DNA of 64,000 nucleotides, from contig JAHZKX010000033.1 of NCBI GenBank assembly GCA_022600195.1, positions 80,009 through 144,008 of the forward strand, written 5' to 3'. The notes beneath the pieces were generated by a model. That model had not been told where the DNA came from, searched no databases, and saw nothing but the letters and a program-made list of their open reading frames with translations. A program made the position numbers and the translations under genes. This document shows, one piece after another, positions 10,701-19,227 of the stretch (the stretch's first letter is position 1; the number at the start of each line of letters is the position of its first letter). Origin of the DNA: Planctomycetota bacterium (GTDB lineage Bacteria > Planctomycetota > Planctomycetia > Planctomycetales > Planctomycetaceae).

Positions 10701-10956
10701 CATCGGCTGCCCAGGGAAGATCGGGCAGGTATTTTTTTGCATATTCACTGTTTCCGGAAGAGTAAGCGGGAGATGTGATTGTCTCTTTCGGAAACTCTCG
10801 CCGGATCACTTTTTCCTTGACCACTTGCTGCAAGGTCTGCGCATACACCAGATATGCGCCGGTCAGTGAAACCGTTGTGAACCAGGTCAACAACAGCCGG
10901 TTGGCTATCAGGCGATCGAATAATCCATTCCTGTTATATTGAATGGCTCCGGTCAT
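7762..10956 (-). CDS. Giant membrane-anchored LptA/OstA-like protein
   Basis: 1064 residues. One N-terminal membrane anchor (about residues 20-40, LLLTWFTTVSLTGAYLVYA) is followed by a very long beta-rich region. It has recurring OstA/LptA-like strands in which a 'form' of a molecule is read as repeating alternate strands (for example near TGPNGLIIYGRNFFYD, KLVATGKNVSLISEEKQF, VTEVWTEGNVTVTQL and AEVKGKGLLLLPV). Low-complexity charged linkers separate at least three such blocks. LptA is normally about 180 residues and LptC about 190 with one anchor, so this could be a merged LptC-LptA bridge for moving lipopolysaccharide across the periplasm. The adjacent upstream gene is a KdsD-type isomerase, as in proteobacterial kdsD-lptCA clusters, which supports this reading. 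The family call is by pattern recognition; fold prediction would be decisive. Confidence 0.65.
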   Translation of the reverse strand: MTGAIQYNRNGLFDRLIANRLLLTWFTTVSLTGAYLVYAQTLQQVVKEKVIRREFPKETITSPAYSSGNSEYAKKYLPDLPWAADARYQFKDENVYVYTDTWKQEEEKKAARLKPFAMLMFDPKKGDSEAPFALVSEEALVRLEKPFGIKHTDPGRMIAGSLEGVVKITGPNGLIIYGRNFFYDESSMNIWSDHEVRFAYEDHKGRARGIEMKLIPSATKPKELKPAAEGIREIVLRRDVHMVLALKKDQEPSENAQSRFATVTSTGSFTFNLETNQGTFTDNVYVHHPTNATQADTLECDQLQLQFVRKVEVDEETKTTPQETKQKSDHSSGKLAFQKLVATGKNVSLISEEKQFSGWMDRLSYNEETKTIVLSDKQQDVRIKQQSTRLQCPKITIHQNQEDQLETIICTGAGWIKHYDAKTRDLLMAAEWVKQMKKFIDPETGLQMVELEQQCVVRQPVEEFALAAQVIRLWLKGDLPSMKEIDSKKQGSEETSPNNSQKMQDKIDPYKMIAERDVAIYSPELRGKTKRLEVWFDQVTKPQSAPNAPVGNQPATQPQMPTIKQAVFAVDDPITTRQSQIESQEGRAKVPSHSKDSESINEPPEEELSEPVMLIADLMKLRVNKNAAGKAEVTEVWTEGNVTVTQLQGEEENGKPKKPLRITGNQLHIQNKGDNDQVLHVIGSPAKINGQGAQIEGENIFFYRLANRAEVKGKGLLLLPVRGGKKSAAGLLSGAEGITKDSSLNKTKETDQEDQDNVLEIYWEKEMDFDGLTANFFGKVRTNMGDNRLRCQEMDVILSDRVSFTEKQSSKKDEKPDVHFITCRDGVEVESNEYLENRLIGIRRASFWQMNVDQKTGNAEARGPGFLTLWRRENPSQPGSQSNVSQANTPQKTDTDSWTYIRIDFNGKMAGNVEQRSTTFDNGVKITYGGVKRPLDTIDPDILPPGASWMRSNSLKLIQHEIKNQKKKSISMLAKGNAELEGNTIIKNKKAPTTQSFIARADTISFDESKDFYMMRSFGNRNATIRRLSKTGNSPDINVAQQIDFSPSYDRITLHGVSVIQGQP

Positions 10957-11015
10957 GGAAATGAAAAGGTCGTTTCTAAAAAATGATGTGATGTGCTGAA
11001 AGAATGGGGATCAGG

Positions 11016-12059
11016 TTAGCCTGCCGGGTGGTTAGCTTTGTTTGGTTCGGTTTGTGGCTGCCAACCGATGACGTCGGTAATATCAATCAAGCCTGCCAGG
11101 TTTTGTTGTCGATCGACGACAGGCAATTCACTTAACTTGCGTGATTTCAATAACTCAACGGCTTCATCGAGTGAAGCATCGGATTGAATGGTGATGGGCT
11201 GGGCAGTCATTACTTCGGATATGGGTCGATCCAGTTGTTCGTCACGTCGTTCTTCAAGCAGACGTACCAGGTCACTGTCTGTAAAAATACCAGTGACCCT
11301 GTTGGAATCATCCACGATAATGACGGCTCCACTACGGCGGTCCGGGGAACACAAGCGTACGAAGGTTTCGCGGATGGAACTGGATTCGTAAGTCACACGT
11401 ACTTCTTCGCGTCCGCGCATGACTTCACTGATTTTGGTCAGACGTCGTCCCAGACTACCCCCCGGATGATAAGTGGCAAATTCCAAGGGCGTGAACCCGC
11501 GGGCTTTACTGATTACCAGTGAGAGTGCATCACCCATGGCCAGCATGGCTGTGGTCGATGTCGAAGGTGCCAACTGATGCAGTCCGGCTTCTTTTAGTTC
11601 TCCCAGGCACAAGACAACCTGAGAGGCGCGTCCGAGGGAACTGGTTTCGCGGGCTGTGATGCCAATGATGGGCAGGTCCATTTTCTGAATGATTGGCAAC
11701 AATCGTCGGATTTCTTCTGTTTCGCCACTGTTGGAAAGTGCGAGAACGGTATCGTCTGAGTGAAGACAGCCGAGGTCTCCATGAATGGCTTCTGCCGGAT
11801 GTAGAAAATGAGAACGAGTGCCTGTTGAAGATAAAGTGGCACAGATTTTTTGTGCGATAATTCCTGCTTTCCCCATGCCCGTTAAAATGACGGCACCCTG
11901 TCGCGATCTGATTAGATCAACAGCGTCACTGAGTTCGGTACTCAAAGAACGACCCATTTCGCGGAGCGCATCCGCTTCGCGAAAAATAATTTCACGCGCA
12001 TCGCGTAACTGGTCAAACTGAGAAAACTCGATGACCGACCTTAGAGGCAGGGAACTCAT
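11016..12059 (-). CDS. kdsD: Arabinose-5-phosphate isomerase (KpsF/GutQ/KdsD)
   Basis: 347 residues from the ATG at 12059, preceded by AAAGGA at a 9-base distance. A longer open frame to 12137 adds a non-homologous N-terminus and is rejected. The N-terminal SIS domain (about 45-190) has the family signature GMGKAGIIAQKI and HPAEAIHGDLG. Two CBS modules fill residues 215-340. The enzyme converts ribulose 5-phosphate to arabinose 5-phosphate, the first step towards Kdo, in the cytoplasm. The length matches characterised KdsD proteins of about 330 residues. The next gene downstream, 59 bp away, is the LptA-like protein, so the pair probably serves outer-membrane lipopolysaccharide. Confidence 0.92.
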   Translation of the reverse strand: MSSLPLRSVIEFSQFDQLRDAREIIFREADALREMGRSLSTELSDAVDLIRSRQGAVILTGMGKAGIIAQKICATLSSTGTRSHFLHPAEAIHGDLGCLHSDDTVLALSNSGETEEIRRLLPIIQKMDLPIIGITARETSSLGRASQVVLCLGELKEAGLHQLAPSTSTTAMLAMGDALSLVISKARGFTPLEFATYHPGGSLGRRLTKISEVMRGREEVRVTYESSSIRETFVRLCSPDRRSGAVIIVDDSNRVTGIFTDSDLVRLLEERRDEQLDRPISEVMTAQPITIQSDASLDEAVELLKSRKLSELPVVDRQQNLAGLIDITDVIGWQPQTEPNKANHPAG

Positions 12060-12615
12060 GACGCCATATCCTTTGTCGCATCCTTGCGGGCATGTTTTGG
12101 GGTGCGGGAGTATAAAATGAAGTTGAAAGTGGGTCAATCCGAAAACGGGAGTAATAAAATGATGTAAGTGTCTTTTGGGGAATGACTTATTGGAATAGTT
12201 TTCGCGAACTCCATTTCAGAGATTGGTGTCATAATCCGCGTCATTACAATTTCATGCCCGGGATTGTCGAAGAATGAACCGATGGGCACTCGTATTTTAA
12301 AGGAGAACTTCTACAATGATTTTCTCCTGTGGTAACTTTATGATGTGAAGTCGTCTCGACTATCCTCGGTTTGTCATGCTTCCAAAAGATGGCGGTATTT
12401 GACCACAAATCGAAAAACAAAGGTTAAAATCAAAACCTTTGATTTTTCTTAAACACCCAGTCACGCAGAGGATACAAGAAACTTCTCTGTAGACTAGCTG
12501 ATTGACGATATGGAAACAGCGGTGCTCTGAATGAAGCTCCTGAAATCGGGAACCTGACAATTTGCATGATTACCGTGTAACCGAAGCATAGAAAAGTGAC
12601 AGTAGACCAAGCCTT
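12060..12615. other. Divergent intergenic region between kdsD and obg
   Basis: About 556 bp without a convincing gene. It must hold the promoters of kdsD (minus strand) and obg (plus strand). The only structure I can point to is a perfect 8-bp inverted repeat at 12418-12441, listed separately. A 66-codon minus-strand frame at 12360-12560 has no start signal or recognisable content and is not called. Confidence 0.5.
12418..12441. repeat. Perfect inverted repeat CAAAGGTT/AACCTTTG with T-rich tail
   Basis: The arms at 12418-12425 and 12434-12441 are fully complementary around an 8-base AT spacer, and ATTTTTCTT follows on the plus strand. It could be the terminator of a small RNA read from the plus strand upstream of obg, or a protein-binding site. 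The stem is AT-rich, so a terminator would be weak. Confidence 0.4.
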
Positions 12616-13617
12616 ATGTTTTTAGATCGAGTAGACCTTTATTGTAAAGCCGGTGATGGGGGAGATGGTTGTGCCAGTTTCCGTCGTGAGGCTCACGTTC
12701 CGCGCGGTGGTCCGAATGGAGGAGATGGAGGCAAAGGGGGCGATGTGGTTGTTCTCGCTGATGTCAATGTCAGCAGCCTCGCGCATCTGATTGGTCATAA
12801 GCATTGGAATGGAGAAAAGGGAAGTAACGGTCAAAGCAGCCAGAAAACGGGGAAAAATGGTGAAGATGCCATCATCATGGTTCCGCCGGGCACCCTGGTG
12901 CTAGATTCGAAGCGAGGGCATCTGTTACGGGATATGAAACAGAGTGGCGATCGTGTGGTGGTGGCTAAAGGGGGTAACAGGGGCAGGGGAAACCGTCACT
13001 TTGCGACTGCCACGCATCAGGCACCGCGTGAGTTTGAACATGGAGGAGAAGGAGAGACACGGGATATTTCACTGGAGCTCAAGCTGATTGCCGATGTGGG
13101 ACTATTGGGTAAGCCGAATGCGGGAAAATCGACGCTTTTAAGTCGGCTTTCCAAGGCCCATCCGGAAATTGCCGCTTACCCGTTTACAACGAAATATCCC
13201 AATTTAGGTCTGGTACGTGTTGGTTTTGATCATCAATTCGTGGTGGCTGATATTCCCGGTTTGATTGAGGGTGCTCACGCGGGTGTGGGCTTAGGTCATG
13301 AATTTCTCAAACACGTTGAACGAACACGGGTTCTCGTACATCTGGTAGAGCCTTCACCCATGGATCAGACCGATCCGATCCAGAACTACCGTCAAATTCG
13401 GGAAGAGATGCGATTGTACGACCCCAGCTTGATGGAACGCCCGGAAATTATCGTGATCACCAAAAGTGAGCTACCGGATGCGGCTCCCGTTGCAGAATTG
13501 CTGGAAGAGGAACTGGGACACCCCATTATGCAGATTTCGTCCGCCACGGGTTCCAATCTGGATCAGCTGGTACGCATGATTATTGATGAGCTGCAAAAAC
13601 TGGAAGTCGAGGCCTGA
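12616..13617 (+). CDS. obg: Obg/CgtA GTPase
   Basis: 333 residues. The N-terminal glycine-rich Obg fold covers residues 1-158, with the typical CxxGxGGxGCxSFRRE-like start and GGPNGGDGGKGGDV. It is followed by the G domain with P-loop GKPNAGKS at 165-172, switch DIPGLIEGAH near 213, and a TKSEL G4-type motif near 283. It ends after the G domain, so the C-terminal OCT domain of some Obg proteins is absent, which is common. Role: GTP-dependent factor in 50S ribosome assembly and stress response, in the cytoplasm. There is no strong Shine-Dalgarno before the ATG. A small membrane protein gene begins about 20 bp downstream. Confidence 0.95.
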   Translation: MFLDRVDLYCKAGDGGDGCASFRREAHVPRGGPNGGDGGKGGDVVVLADVNVSSLAHLIGHKHWNGEKGSNGQSSQKTGKNGEDAIIMVPPGTLVLDSKRGHLLRDMKQSGDRVVVAKGGNRGRGNRHFATATHQAPREFEHGGEGETRDISLELKLIADVGLLGKPNAGKSTLLSRLSKAHPEIAAYPFTTKYPNLGLVRVGFDHQFVVADIPGLIEGAHAGVGLGHEFLKHVERTRVLVHLVEPSPMDQTDPIQNYRQIREEMRLYDPSLMERPEIIVITKSELPDAAPVAELLEEELGHPIMQISSATGSNLDQLVRMIIDELQKLEVEA

Positions 13618-13637
13618 AGCTGGCAAGGGAGTATCTG

Positions 13638-13886
13638 TTGAATTCGGACGATTCAAAAAAAGAGCCCCTCCCTTCCGAAGGGGAAGCTGGAGAGCCACAA
13701 GCGACTCCCCGCGAGGTCCGCGTTCGTTTTGGGATGTATGGCGCGGGTCTGATGATGGTGCTCTGTTTTATGTTTCAGGCAGTCGTCAGTTCGACACAGA
13801 CGCAAACCGAACGGATTACCGAGTTGGGAGTTCTGATGCTGGTCGGCTATCTCCTGGGTTGGGTCTTTGCCCGCATTCGCTTTTGA
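13638..13886 (+). CDS. Small two-helix membrane protein with TTG start
   Basis: 82 residues. The TTG at 13638 is preceded by AAGGGAG with a 6-base gap, which decides the start. A polar, proline- and glutamate-rich N-terminus (about 30 residues) is followed by two hydrophobic segments (about 33-50, MYGAGLMMVLCFMFQAVV, and 63-80, LGVLMLVGYLLGWVFARI). It follows obg by 20 bp on the same strand and is probably cotranscribed. The family is not recognised. Confidence 0.65.
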   Translation: MNSDDSKKEPLPSEGEAGEPQATPREVRVRFGMYGAGLMMVLCFMFQAVVSSTQTQTERITELGVLMLVGYLLGWVFARIRF

Positions 13887-14330
13887 CACATGTTGCGCAG
13901 TTAGTGGCCTCATTGTAAAATTTGCATTTCGACAAAAAATCAATGTGTGTTTGCAATATCTACAATGCGTTCTCACGTTGGTTTTCAACCAGTTGCCCTC
14001 ACGTTCTTTTTTTGTATGTGTGATGTAAGTCTATGCGAATCTATCTCTTAAGGTACGTTGTGCAGGATATTTGTCAGGCGAAGGTCTCTTTTTTCGAGTG
14101 ATTGGTCTCTTGTTTGCATTAAGAAACATTACCCTTCACTTGATTCCCTCGTCTGAATGGAATTCACCGACGACGGTTTCAGGTAACCAGAACCATATCG
14201 GTTCATCCAACGATCAATACTCAGAATCCCAATTCGAGTGATCGACCCAAAACTATCCCGTAACCACCAATTGAGAGTTTGTCAGACGAAGACCCGCATC
14301 TTCGTCTGCATCAATAAGGAACAAGAGGGC
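13887..14330. other. Intergenic region and leader of the HExxH protein gene
   Basis: About 444 bp. No convincing gene is visible, except that the frame of the next gene stays open back to a GTG at 14238. The last 50 bp contain the 10-bp hairpin listed separately. No clear -35/-10 pair is identified. Confidence 0.5.
14283..14308 (+). promoter_or_regulatory. 10-bp perfect hairpin in the 5' leader
   Basis: Arms CAGACGAAGA (14283-14292) and TCTTCGTCTG (14299-14308) enclose a 6-base loop, CCCGCA. It ends 22 bases before the chosen ATG at 14331 and 7 bases before AAGGA. A U-tract does not follow, so it does not look like a terminator. A role in mRNA stability or translation control is possible. 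Confidence 0.5.
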
Positions 14331-15524
14331 ATGGAAGCTCAACTCTGTCGCTGTTTCGCGTTATGTCTGGCTGCATTTTTATCTCTGGGGGCCTCTTATA
14401 AAACTCCCAATTTTATTACCCACGCACCCTCAGCAGAGGTTGCCAAACAGGTGGGTGATGCTGCAGAAATCTATCGGAAAGAACTGGCAATTACCTGGCT
14501 GGGTCATGAATTGCCTAAGTGGGCTGCACCTTGTCCGATCAAAGTTAAAGTTGGCAATTACGGTGCAGGTGGAGCAACGACCTTCTCGTTTGACCGTGGC
14601 CACGTCTTTGGCTGGGACATGCAGATTCAGGGGACACTGGAACGAATTCTGGATTCGGTATTACCCCACGAAGTCAATCACACGATTTTTGCCTGTCACT
14701 TTCGGCGTCCTCTTCCCCGCTGGGCTGATGAAGGTGCTGCAACTATCGTCGAGCACGAGTCAGAAAAGAAACGTCAACGATTATTGAATCGGCAAGTGAT
14801 GGGAACGAACAAGCGAATTCCCCTCAGACATCTGTTGTCGATGACAGAATATCCATCGGAAATGCAACAGGTTCTCACACTGTATGCTGAAGGTTATTCA
14901 CTGGCAGACTTTCTATTACAGAGAGGTGGCAAAAAACGCTATCTGATGTTTCTGGAAGATGCGCATAAAAATGGCTGGGATGAAGCCATCGCAAAGTTGT
15001 ACAAATACAAAAATGTGGAAGCACTGGAACAAGGTTGGGGTAAATGGATTATTGCCGGCAGCCCCTCCCTGCAGGTTCCCGCTGGTCAACAACTGGCATC
15101 TAACGAATCGAATCAGCAACTTGCGAGCGAGAACAAGAACTTAGTGATCCGCTCTCAGAGTCCTGACTCGAACGGAAATGATTCAGGGTTTTCATTAGGC
15201 GAGCCAATGGAACTGCCTGGACAGAATGAAACAAACGGTTCCAGCAGAAAGTCTCGCCCCCTTCCGATTGAATCCCGGATACCCTTTGGCGGGCGTCGTC
15301 CAACGCATGACAAGAATAGTTCGATAGCCGCGTTTGCTCCTGAACCAAGACAGATCCCGCGATCTAACCAGCTTCAGGAAAAACAGCAATATGCCAGGGC
15401 TCAAGCCCAACCCAGGCGTGTTTCACAAAACCGAGGGCAGCAACGACCTTCCAATGGTTATCAGCGAAGGCCAGGTTCTGTCGGTGGAGTTGATCTGGGT
15501 GCACCAGCTGAAATCGATTTCTAA
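14331..15524 (+). CDS. Secreted HExxH protein with low-complexity tail
   Basis: 397 residues from the ATG at 14331; an in-frame GTG at 14238 would bury the signal peptide. The signal peptide covers about residues 1-22 (ALCLAAFLSLGAS). A gluzincin-like site follows: HEVNH near residue 121 and a downstream RWADEGAA whose glutamate could complete the zinc site. This layout resembles the DUF1570-type protein at 6.0-7.6 kb but the proteins are otherwise different. From about residue 250 to the end the chain is rich in Gln, Ser, Asn, Arg and Pro and looks disordered. It is probably exported. Protease function is inferred only from the motif. Confidence 0.75.
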   Translation: MEAQLCRCFALCLAAFLSLGASYKTPNFITHAPSAEVAKQVGDAAEIYRKELAITWLGHELPKWAAPCPIKVKVGNYGAGGATTFSFDRGHVFGWDMQIQGTLERILDSVLPHEVNHTIFACHFRRPLPRWADEGAATIVEHESEKKRQRLLNRQVMGTNKRIPLRHLLSMTEYPSEMQQVLTLYAEGYSLADFLLQRGGKKRYLMFLEDAHKNGWDEAIAKLYKYKNVEALEQGWGKWIIAGSPSLQVPAGQQLASNESNQQLASENKNLVIRSQSPDSNGNDSGFSLGEPMELPGQNETNGSSRKSRPLPIESRIPFGGRRPTHDKNSSIAAFAPEPRQIPRSNQLQEKQQYARAQAQPRRVSQNRGQQRPSNGYQRRPGSVGGVDLGAPAEIDF

Positions 15525-15612
15525 CCTGTGTCCAGGTTTAGCGTAGCGTCTCCAAGGCCATTTGAGACGAGTGTCATCGGACGATAGGCACTATGGTTAA
15601 TTGGGATGTACT

Positions 15613-16704
15613 CTAGCGCGGCAGTACGGCTACGCGATAGGAACGCGGGTTCGCAGATTCGGTAAAAGCGGCAGAGATGTCATCCAAGGCAAACGTTTGT
15701 TCGCAGAGTTGCTGAAAGGGATAGGCATTTTGATATCTGTCGAGAAAGTTCAGTGCGTTGGCTAAATCGAGATCGATATAGTTATGAATACCTTCCAGCC
15801 GAATTAACTTGCGGACAATTGTCTCTGCAGAGAATTGAATCGCTCGAGCCGGGTATACCGAACCGACCAGAATCATTGTTCCACCAATGCCCATCGACTC
15901 CAGGCCACCTTCGATGACTTCCGGAACGCCTGTCATATCAAACACGAAATCAACGCCGCGATTCTCTGTCAGTTGTTGAATTTCTGCATGGAGAGAGTGT
16001 TCTTTTTTAACCAGCAGTGCATGGTCTGCACCAAATTTCTGGCTGCGTTTGATGCGCGTGTCATCGATGTCTGTCACAATAATGGATGAAGCTCCCTGGG
16101 AATGTGCCACGGCACAAGCCGTCACTCCCAGCATTCCCGCACCCAGAATTAAAACGGATCGATTTTGTACATTTCCGGCAATGCGAAACGCGGCCATCAC
16201 GGTTGCCGTCGCGCAATTTGCAGGACTGGCGATGAGATCGGGCAAAGATTCCGGCACTTTGAATATGGTCGTGCCTTTGACTAAATGACAATGGCTGGCC
16301 AGTCCGCCGCTCAAATAATTCTGTTCTGTCAAACGTTGATGACCATACTTGAAGAGACGCGTACATTTTTGCGTCAATCCACGTCGGCAGTATTCACAAT
16401 CTTTACAGGAAACGGCGACAGACCAGGTAATGCGATCACCGATTTTGACAGGTTGACCCTGATCATCCAACACAGGTGCGTCCGCATCTAAATCGACCAC
16501 ACGTCCCACCATTTCATGACCGAGAATGGTGGGGCAGGGAGTAGAGCGTGTGCCTTCAAATGTATGCAGATCACTTCCGCAAATCGTACAGCAGAGTATT
16601 TCCACCAGAACTTCACCCGGCTGTAACGCGGGCCGTTCTACGATTGCAGATTTTAACGCGGGTTCACTGCCTGTCAGAATGATGGAATGACATTGATCGT
16701 TCAT
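15613..16704 (-). CDS. Zinc alcohol dehydrogenase of phosphonate operons (HpnZ-like)
   Basis: 363 residues of the MDR superfamily. The N-terminal catalytic domain has [17 protein letters not shown] and the structural zinc cysteines [15 protein letters not shown]. The Rossmann segment is [17 protein letters not shown] near residue 185. Its start overlaps the end of phnW by 4 bp (ATGA), so it is the last gene of the phosphonate operon. It matches the 'phosphonate catabolism associated alcohol dehydrogenase' type (TIGR03366, HpnZ). The substrate is unknown. In context it may handle acetaldehyde or ethanol, or phosphonoacetaldehyde reduced by side reactions. Confidence 0.85.
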   Translation of the reverse strand: MNDQCHSIILTGSEPALKSAIVERPALQPGEVLVEILCCTICGSDLHTFEGTRSTPCPTILGHEMVGRVVDLDADAPVLDDQGQPVKIGDRITWSVAVSCKDCEYCRRGLTQKCTRLFKYGHQRLTEQNYLSGGLASHCHLVKGTTIFKVPESLPDLIASPANCATATVMAAFRIAGNVQNRSVLILGAGMLGVTACAVAHSQGASSIIVTDIDDTRIKRSQKFGADHALLVKKEHSLHAEIQQLTENRGVDFVFDMTGVPEVIEGGLESMGIGGTMILVGSVYPARAIQFSAETIVRKLIRLEGIHNYIDLDLANALNFLDRYQNAYPFQQLCEQTFALDDISAAFTESANPRSYRVAVLPR

Positions 16705-17837
16705 GAGTTCGATTTGATAACCTCACCAGGAGAACTTCCCATTGTGTCGAGTACCTGACTAATCTGTACTACCAGATTCTGCATGTCGGCGGGAAACACA
16801 TTTCCAATATTTCCAATGCGAAACGTATCTGCCTGGCTGATTTTACCGGGATAGATTACATAACGTCGTTTTTTTAATTCGTCATAAAACTGTTGGAAGG
16901 AAAACAAAGGGGAGTCCGGATAATAAAAAGAGGTAATAATGGGTGACTGCAGTGCGCGTGGCAAGAGCGTGTGCAGTCCCAGATTTTGCATGGCGGAGAC
17001 GAGCGTGGATTGATTATCCAGATAGCGAGCGTGTCTTTGAGTGACCCCACCTTCTGCCTGCAGTTCTTTCAAGGCCTGCAGGAATGCGCAGACCACATGC
17101 GTGGGAGAGGTGTAACGCCATTTTCCCCCCTTGTGTTCCATTTCATTCCACTGATCAAACAGGTCCAGGCTCAGCGAACGTGCAAAACCTTTGGTCTGTT
17201 CCAATTTTTTTTGATTGGCAATGACAAATCCAAAACCGGGAACGCCTTGAATACATTTATTGGCAGATGAAATCAGATAGTCGACGTGAAATGTTTCCAT
17301 CGATAAGGGAATCCCGCCGAAAGACGACATGGCGTCCAGAATATAATCTTTGCCAGCTTCGGCGACGATTTTTCCGATTTCCTCGGCTGGATTCAACATA
17401 CCGGTGGTGGTTTCACAATGTACCATCGCGACATGGGTGATAGCTGCATCGTTTTTTAGAGTTGTACGAATTTGATCAAGATCGGGAGGTTCGGTTTCAG
17501 AATACGACAGTTCTTGCAGCGGGATTTTCAAACAACGGGTGATTTGACTGATTCGATTTCCATACGCGCCATTGGAAATGACCAGCAATTTCCCATCAGG
17601 GGGAATGACCGAGCCGATAGTGGCTTCGACGGCAAAGGTACCACTGCCCTGCATCAAGACAGCCGTGTATCCGGGCGAACTGGAAGCCAGTTGAACCAGC
17701 TGGCTGCGGATTTCCACGACGCGCTGATTGTAGTCAATATCCCAGGTCGAATAATCGACGCGCATGGCATCACGCACACTGCCTGTTGTCGTCAAGGGGC
17801 CGGGAGTCAGTAATAAATAGGGAATATCAGCGTCCAT
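16701..17837 (-). CDS. phnW: 2-aminoethylphosphonate-pyruvate transaminase
   Basis: 378 residues from the ATG at 17837, which has AGGTGAG 7 bases upstream; an in-frame TTG at 17858 is rejected. It is a class-V PLP aminotransferase with [11 protein letters not shown] at the N-terminus, [21 protein letters not shown] and the PLP lysine in [15 protein letters not shown]. It transfers the amino group of 2-aminoethylphosphonate to pyruvate, giving phosphonoacetaldehyde and alanine. It overlaps phnX by 11 bp upstream and the dehydrogenase by 4 bp downstream, which argues for tight co-expression. Length is normal for PhnW (about 365-370). Confidence 0.95.
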   Translation of the reverse strand: MDADIPYLLLTPGPLTTTGSVRDAMRVDYSTWDIDYNQRVVEIRSQLVQLASSSPGYTAVLMQGSGTFAVEATIGSVIPPDGKLLVISNGAYGNRISQITRCLKIPLQELSYSETEPPDLDQIRTTLKNDAAITHVAMVHCETTTGMLNPAEEIGKIVAEAGKDYILDAMSSFGGIPLSMETFHVDYLISSANKCIQGVPGFGFVIANQKKLEQTKGFARSLSLDLFDQWNEMEHKGGKWRYTSPTHVVCAFLQALKELQAEGGVTQRHARYLDNQSTLVSAMQNLGLHTLLPRALQSPIITSFYYPDSPLFSFQQFYDELKKRRYVIYPGKISQADTFRIGNIGNVFPADMQNLVVQISQVLDTMGSSPGEVIKSNS

Positions 17838-18645
17838 TTTCGTGCTCACCTGATTCAATTTGATTAATGATTTCAGGAAGTTCCTTCAATGTGGGAATGA
17901 CAAAGTGTGCGCCTGCGTTTTTGAGTTTCGTTTCCGCGGTCTGTAACAGTTTGTGTTGTTGATCGCTGTTCAACGCATCAAATTCCGCGACTGTTAAGCC
18001 GACTTCACTGCCTGTTTGTGTCAATCCGACGGTCCAGGTTCCGGCGTTGAGTCCTGCTTCAATATCGGGAACAGTATCGCCGACTTTCACAACAGAGCCG
18101 GGTGGAAAAATATTAAGGGCCTCCATATTTCGATAAATCATCCAGGGTGCAGGACGCCCAGCGGGTACTTCATCTGCACACATCGTGAAGTCAGGGGCAT
18201 AACCTTGTGCCTCTGCGACTTTGAGGATCGGTTCGAGGACGATACGCGGATAACCTGTTGTCGCGCCAATTTTGATGCCCCGTGCTTTCAATTGCGAAAC
18301 CGTTTCACTCACTCCGGAAATGAGATCGGTATAGTTTTGTGCTTCATCTACTTGCAGAGGCGTAAAGGTTTCATAAATATGTTCGACATCACTTTCTGAC
18401 CAGGAGTTCTGGTGAATCGCCTTCCATTGTGCTGCAATTTCGTCGATTTGAAAAAGGCAACGGATGTGATCTCTTTTATGCAGACCCATTGGACCACGTG
18501 CCTGCGAAGGTGTCAGTTCAACTCCACAGGCTTGAAATGCTTTTATGAAGGCAGAAATCGGGGCAAAGCAACCGTGGTCGATTGTGGTTCCTGCCCAGTC
18601 GAAAATAACGAGTTCAATCTTGGTCGGCTTCATGGCATCTTTCAT
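17827..18645 (-). CDS. phnX: Phosphonoacetaldehyde hydrolase (phosphonatase)
   Basis: 272 residues of the HAD superfamily. The nucleophile motif FDWAGTT puts Asp at residue 16, and the Schiff-base lysine is in MGLHKRDH at residue 57. The same four-residue offset applies to both relative to Asp12 and Lys53 of the Bacillus cereus enzyme, as I recall it. [13 protein letters not shown] is the HAD motif III/IV loop. It hydrolyses phosphonoacetaldehyde to acetaldehyde and phosphate. It sits between the HD gene (9-bp gap) and phnW (11-bp overlap), exactly as expected for a PhnWX pathway. Confidence 0.95.
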   Translation of the reverse strand: MKDAMKPTKIELVIFDWAGTTIDHGCFAPISAFIKAFQACGVELTPSQARGPMGLHKRDHIRCLFQIDEIAAQWKAIHQNSWSESDVEHIYETFTPLQVDEAQNYTDLISGVSETVSQLKARGIKIGATTGYPRIVLEPILKVAEAQGYAPDFTMCADEVPAGRPAPWMIYRNMEALNIFPPGSVVKVGDTVPDIEAGLNAGTWTVGLTQTGSEVGLTVAEFDALNSDQQHKLLQTAETKLKNAGAHFVIPTLKELPEIINQIESGEHENGR

Positions 18646-18654
18646 TCTGTAGGT

Positions 18655-19227
18655 TTAGAGAGCCTGTTGCTCCAGGACTCCCAGGACATAAGTTAAGAAA
18701 TATTCGAGTTCCGGTGTTTGACAGTCGGGAATTTTGGCAGCTTCATCCCAACTTCGTAGACGCAAGGCTGATTCAGACCAGCGGTTATTTTCAAACGAAT
18801 CCAGTTCCCTCTGGTCAAAGGGACCTCCCTGCAGTTGGAGGCTCAACACCGAAGCGGGTGATAATTGAGAATGGTACTGTTGATCGATGGCACAGCGATA
18901 GCGTTTTGCAGCTACATGCAGACGAATTGGTTCGGTGACTTCCGGAGGAAAATATCGAACCAGCCACTGCGCACCGATGGTTTCATGCAGATCATCAATA
19001 CCCTGTGTTGCGCAATTTTCATCGTGTTTATGAAGCAGATGGCCGATGTCGTGCAGCAGTGCGGCGACGATCAAATCCGGAGATCCACCTGCCTGCTCAG
19101 CGGAATAAGCGGCCTGCAGCGCGTGTTCTGTTTGAGTCACCGGTTCGCCGGCGTACATTTCGTTTCCTTTTTCGGTGAAGAGATGTCGAATTTCTTCCAC
19201 GATCTTTGCAGGATCATGTTCAGGCAT
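18655..19227 (-). CDS. PhnZ-like HD-domain protein of phosphonate operons
   Basis: 190 residues; GGAGG lies 6 bases before the ATG. HD-domain residues fit the diiron oxygenase PhnZ: H35, H59-D60, H63, H81, H104 and D161. A YAGE sequence places Tyr25 and Glu28 three apart, as in the PhnZ active-site pair (Tyr24/Glu27 from memory). PhnZ cleaves 1-hydroxy-2-aminoethylphosphonate oxidatively to glycine and phosphate, using a mixed-valence diiron centre. The family is known as 'phosphonate degradation operons associated HDIG protein' (TIGR03276). No PhnY-type 2-oxoglutarate dioxygenase is present in this operon, so the hydroxylated substrate must come from outside or from another gene. It overlaps the transporter gene by 8 bp. 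Confidence 0.85.
   Translation of the reverse strand: MPEHDPAKIVEEIRHLFTEKGNEMYAGEPVTQTEHALQAAYSAEQAGGSPDLIVAALLHDIGHLLHKHDENCATQGIDDLHETIGAQWLVRYFPPEVTEPIRLHVAAKRYRCAIDQQYHSQLSPASVLSLQLQGGPFDQRELDSFENNRWSESALRLRSWDEAAKIPDCQTPELEYFLTYVLGVLEQQAL

Noticed and set aside
10234..10869. 211-codon plus-strand frame antisense to the LptA-like gene
   Set aside because: It lies inside the long real gene and has a cysteine- and phenylalanine-rich, non-protein-like composition.
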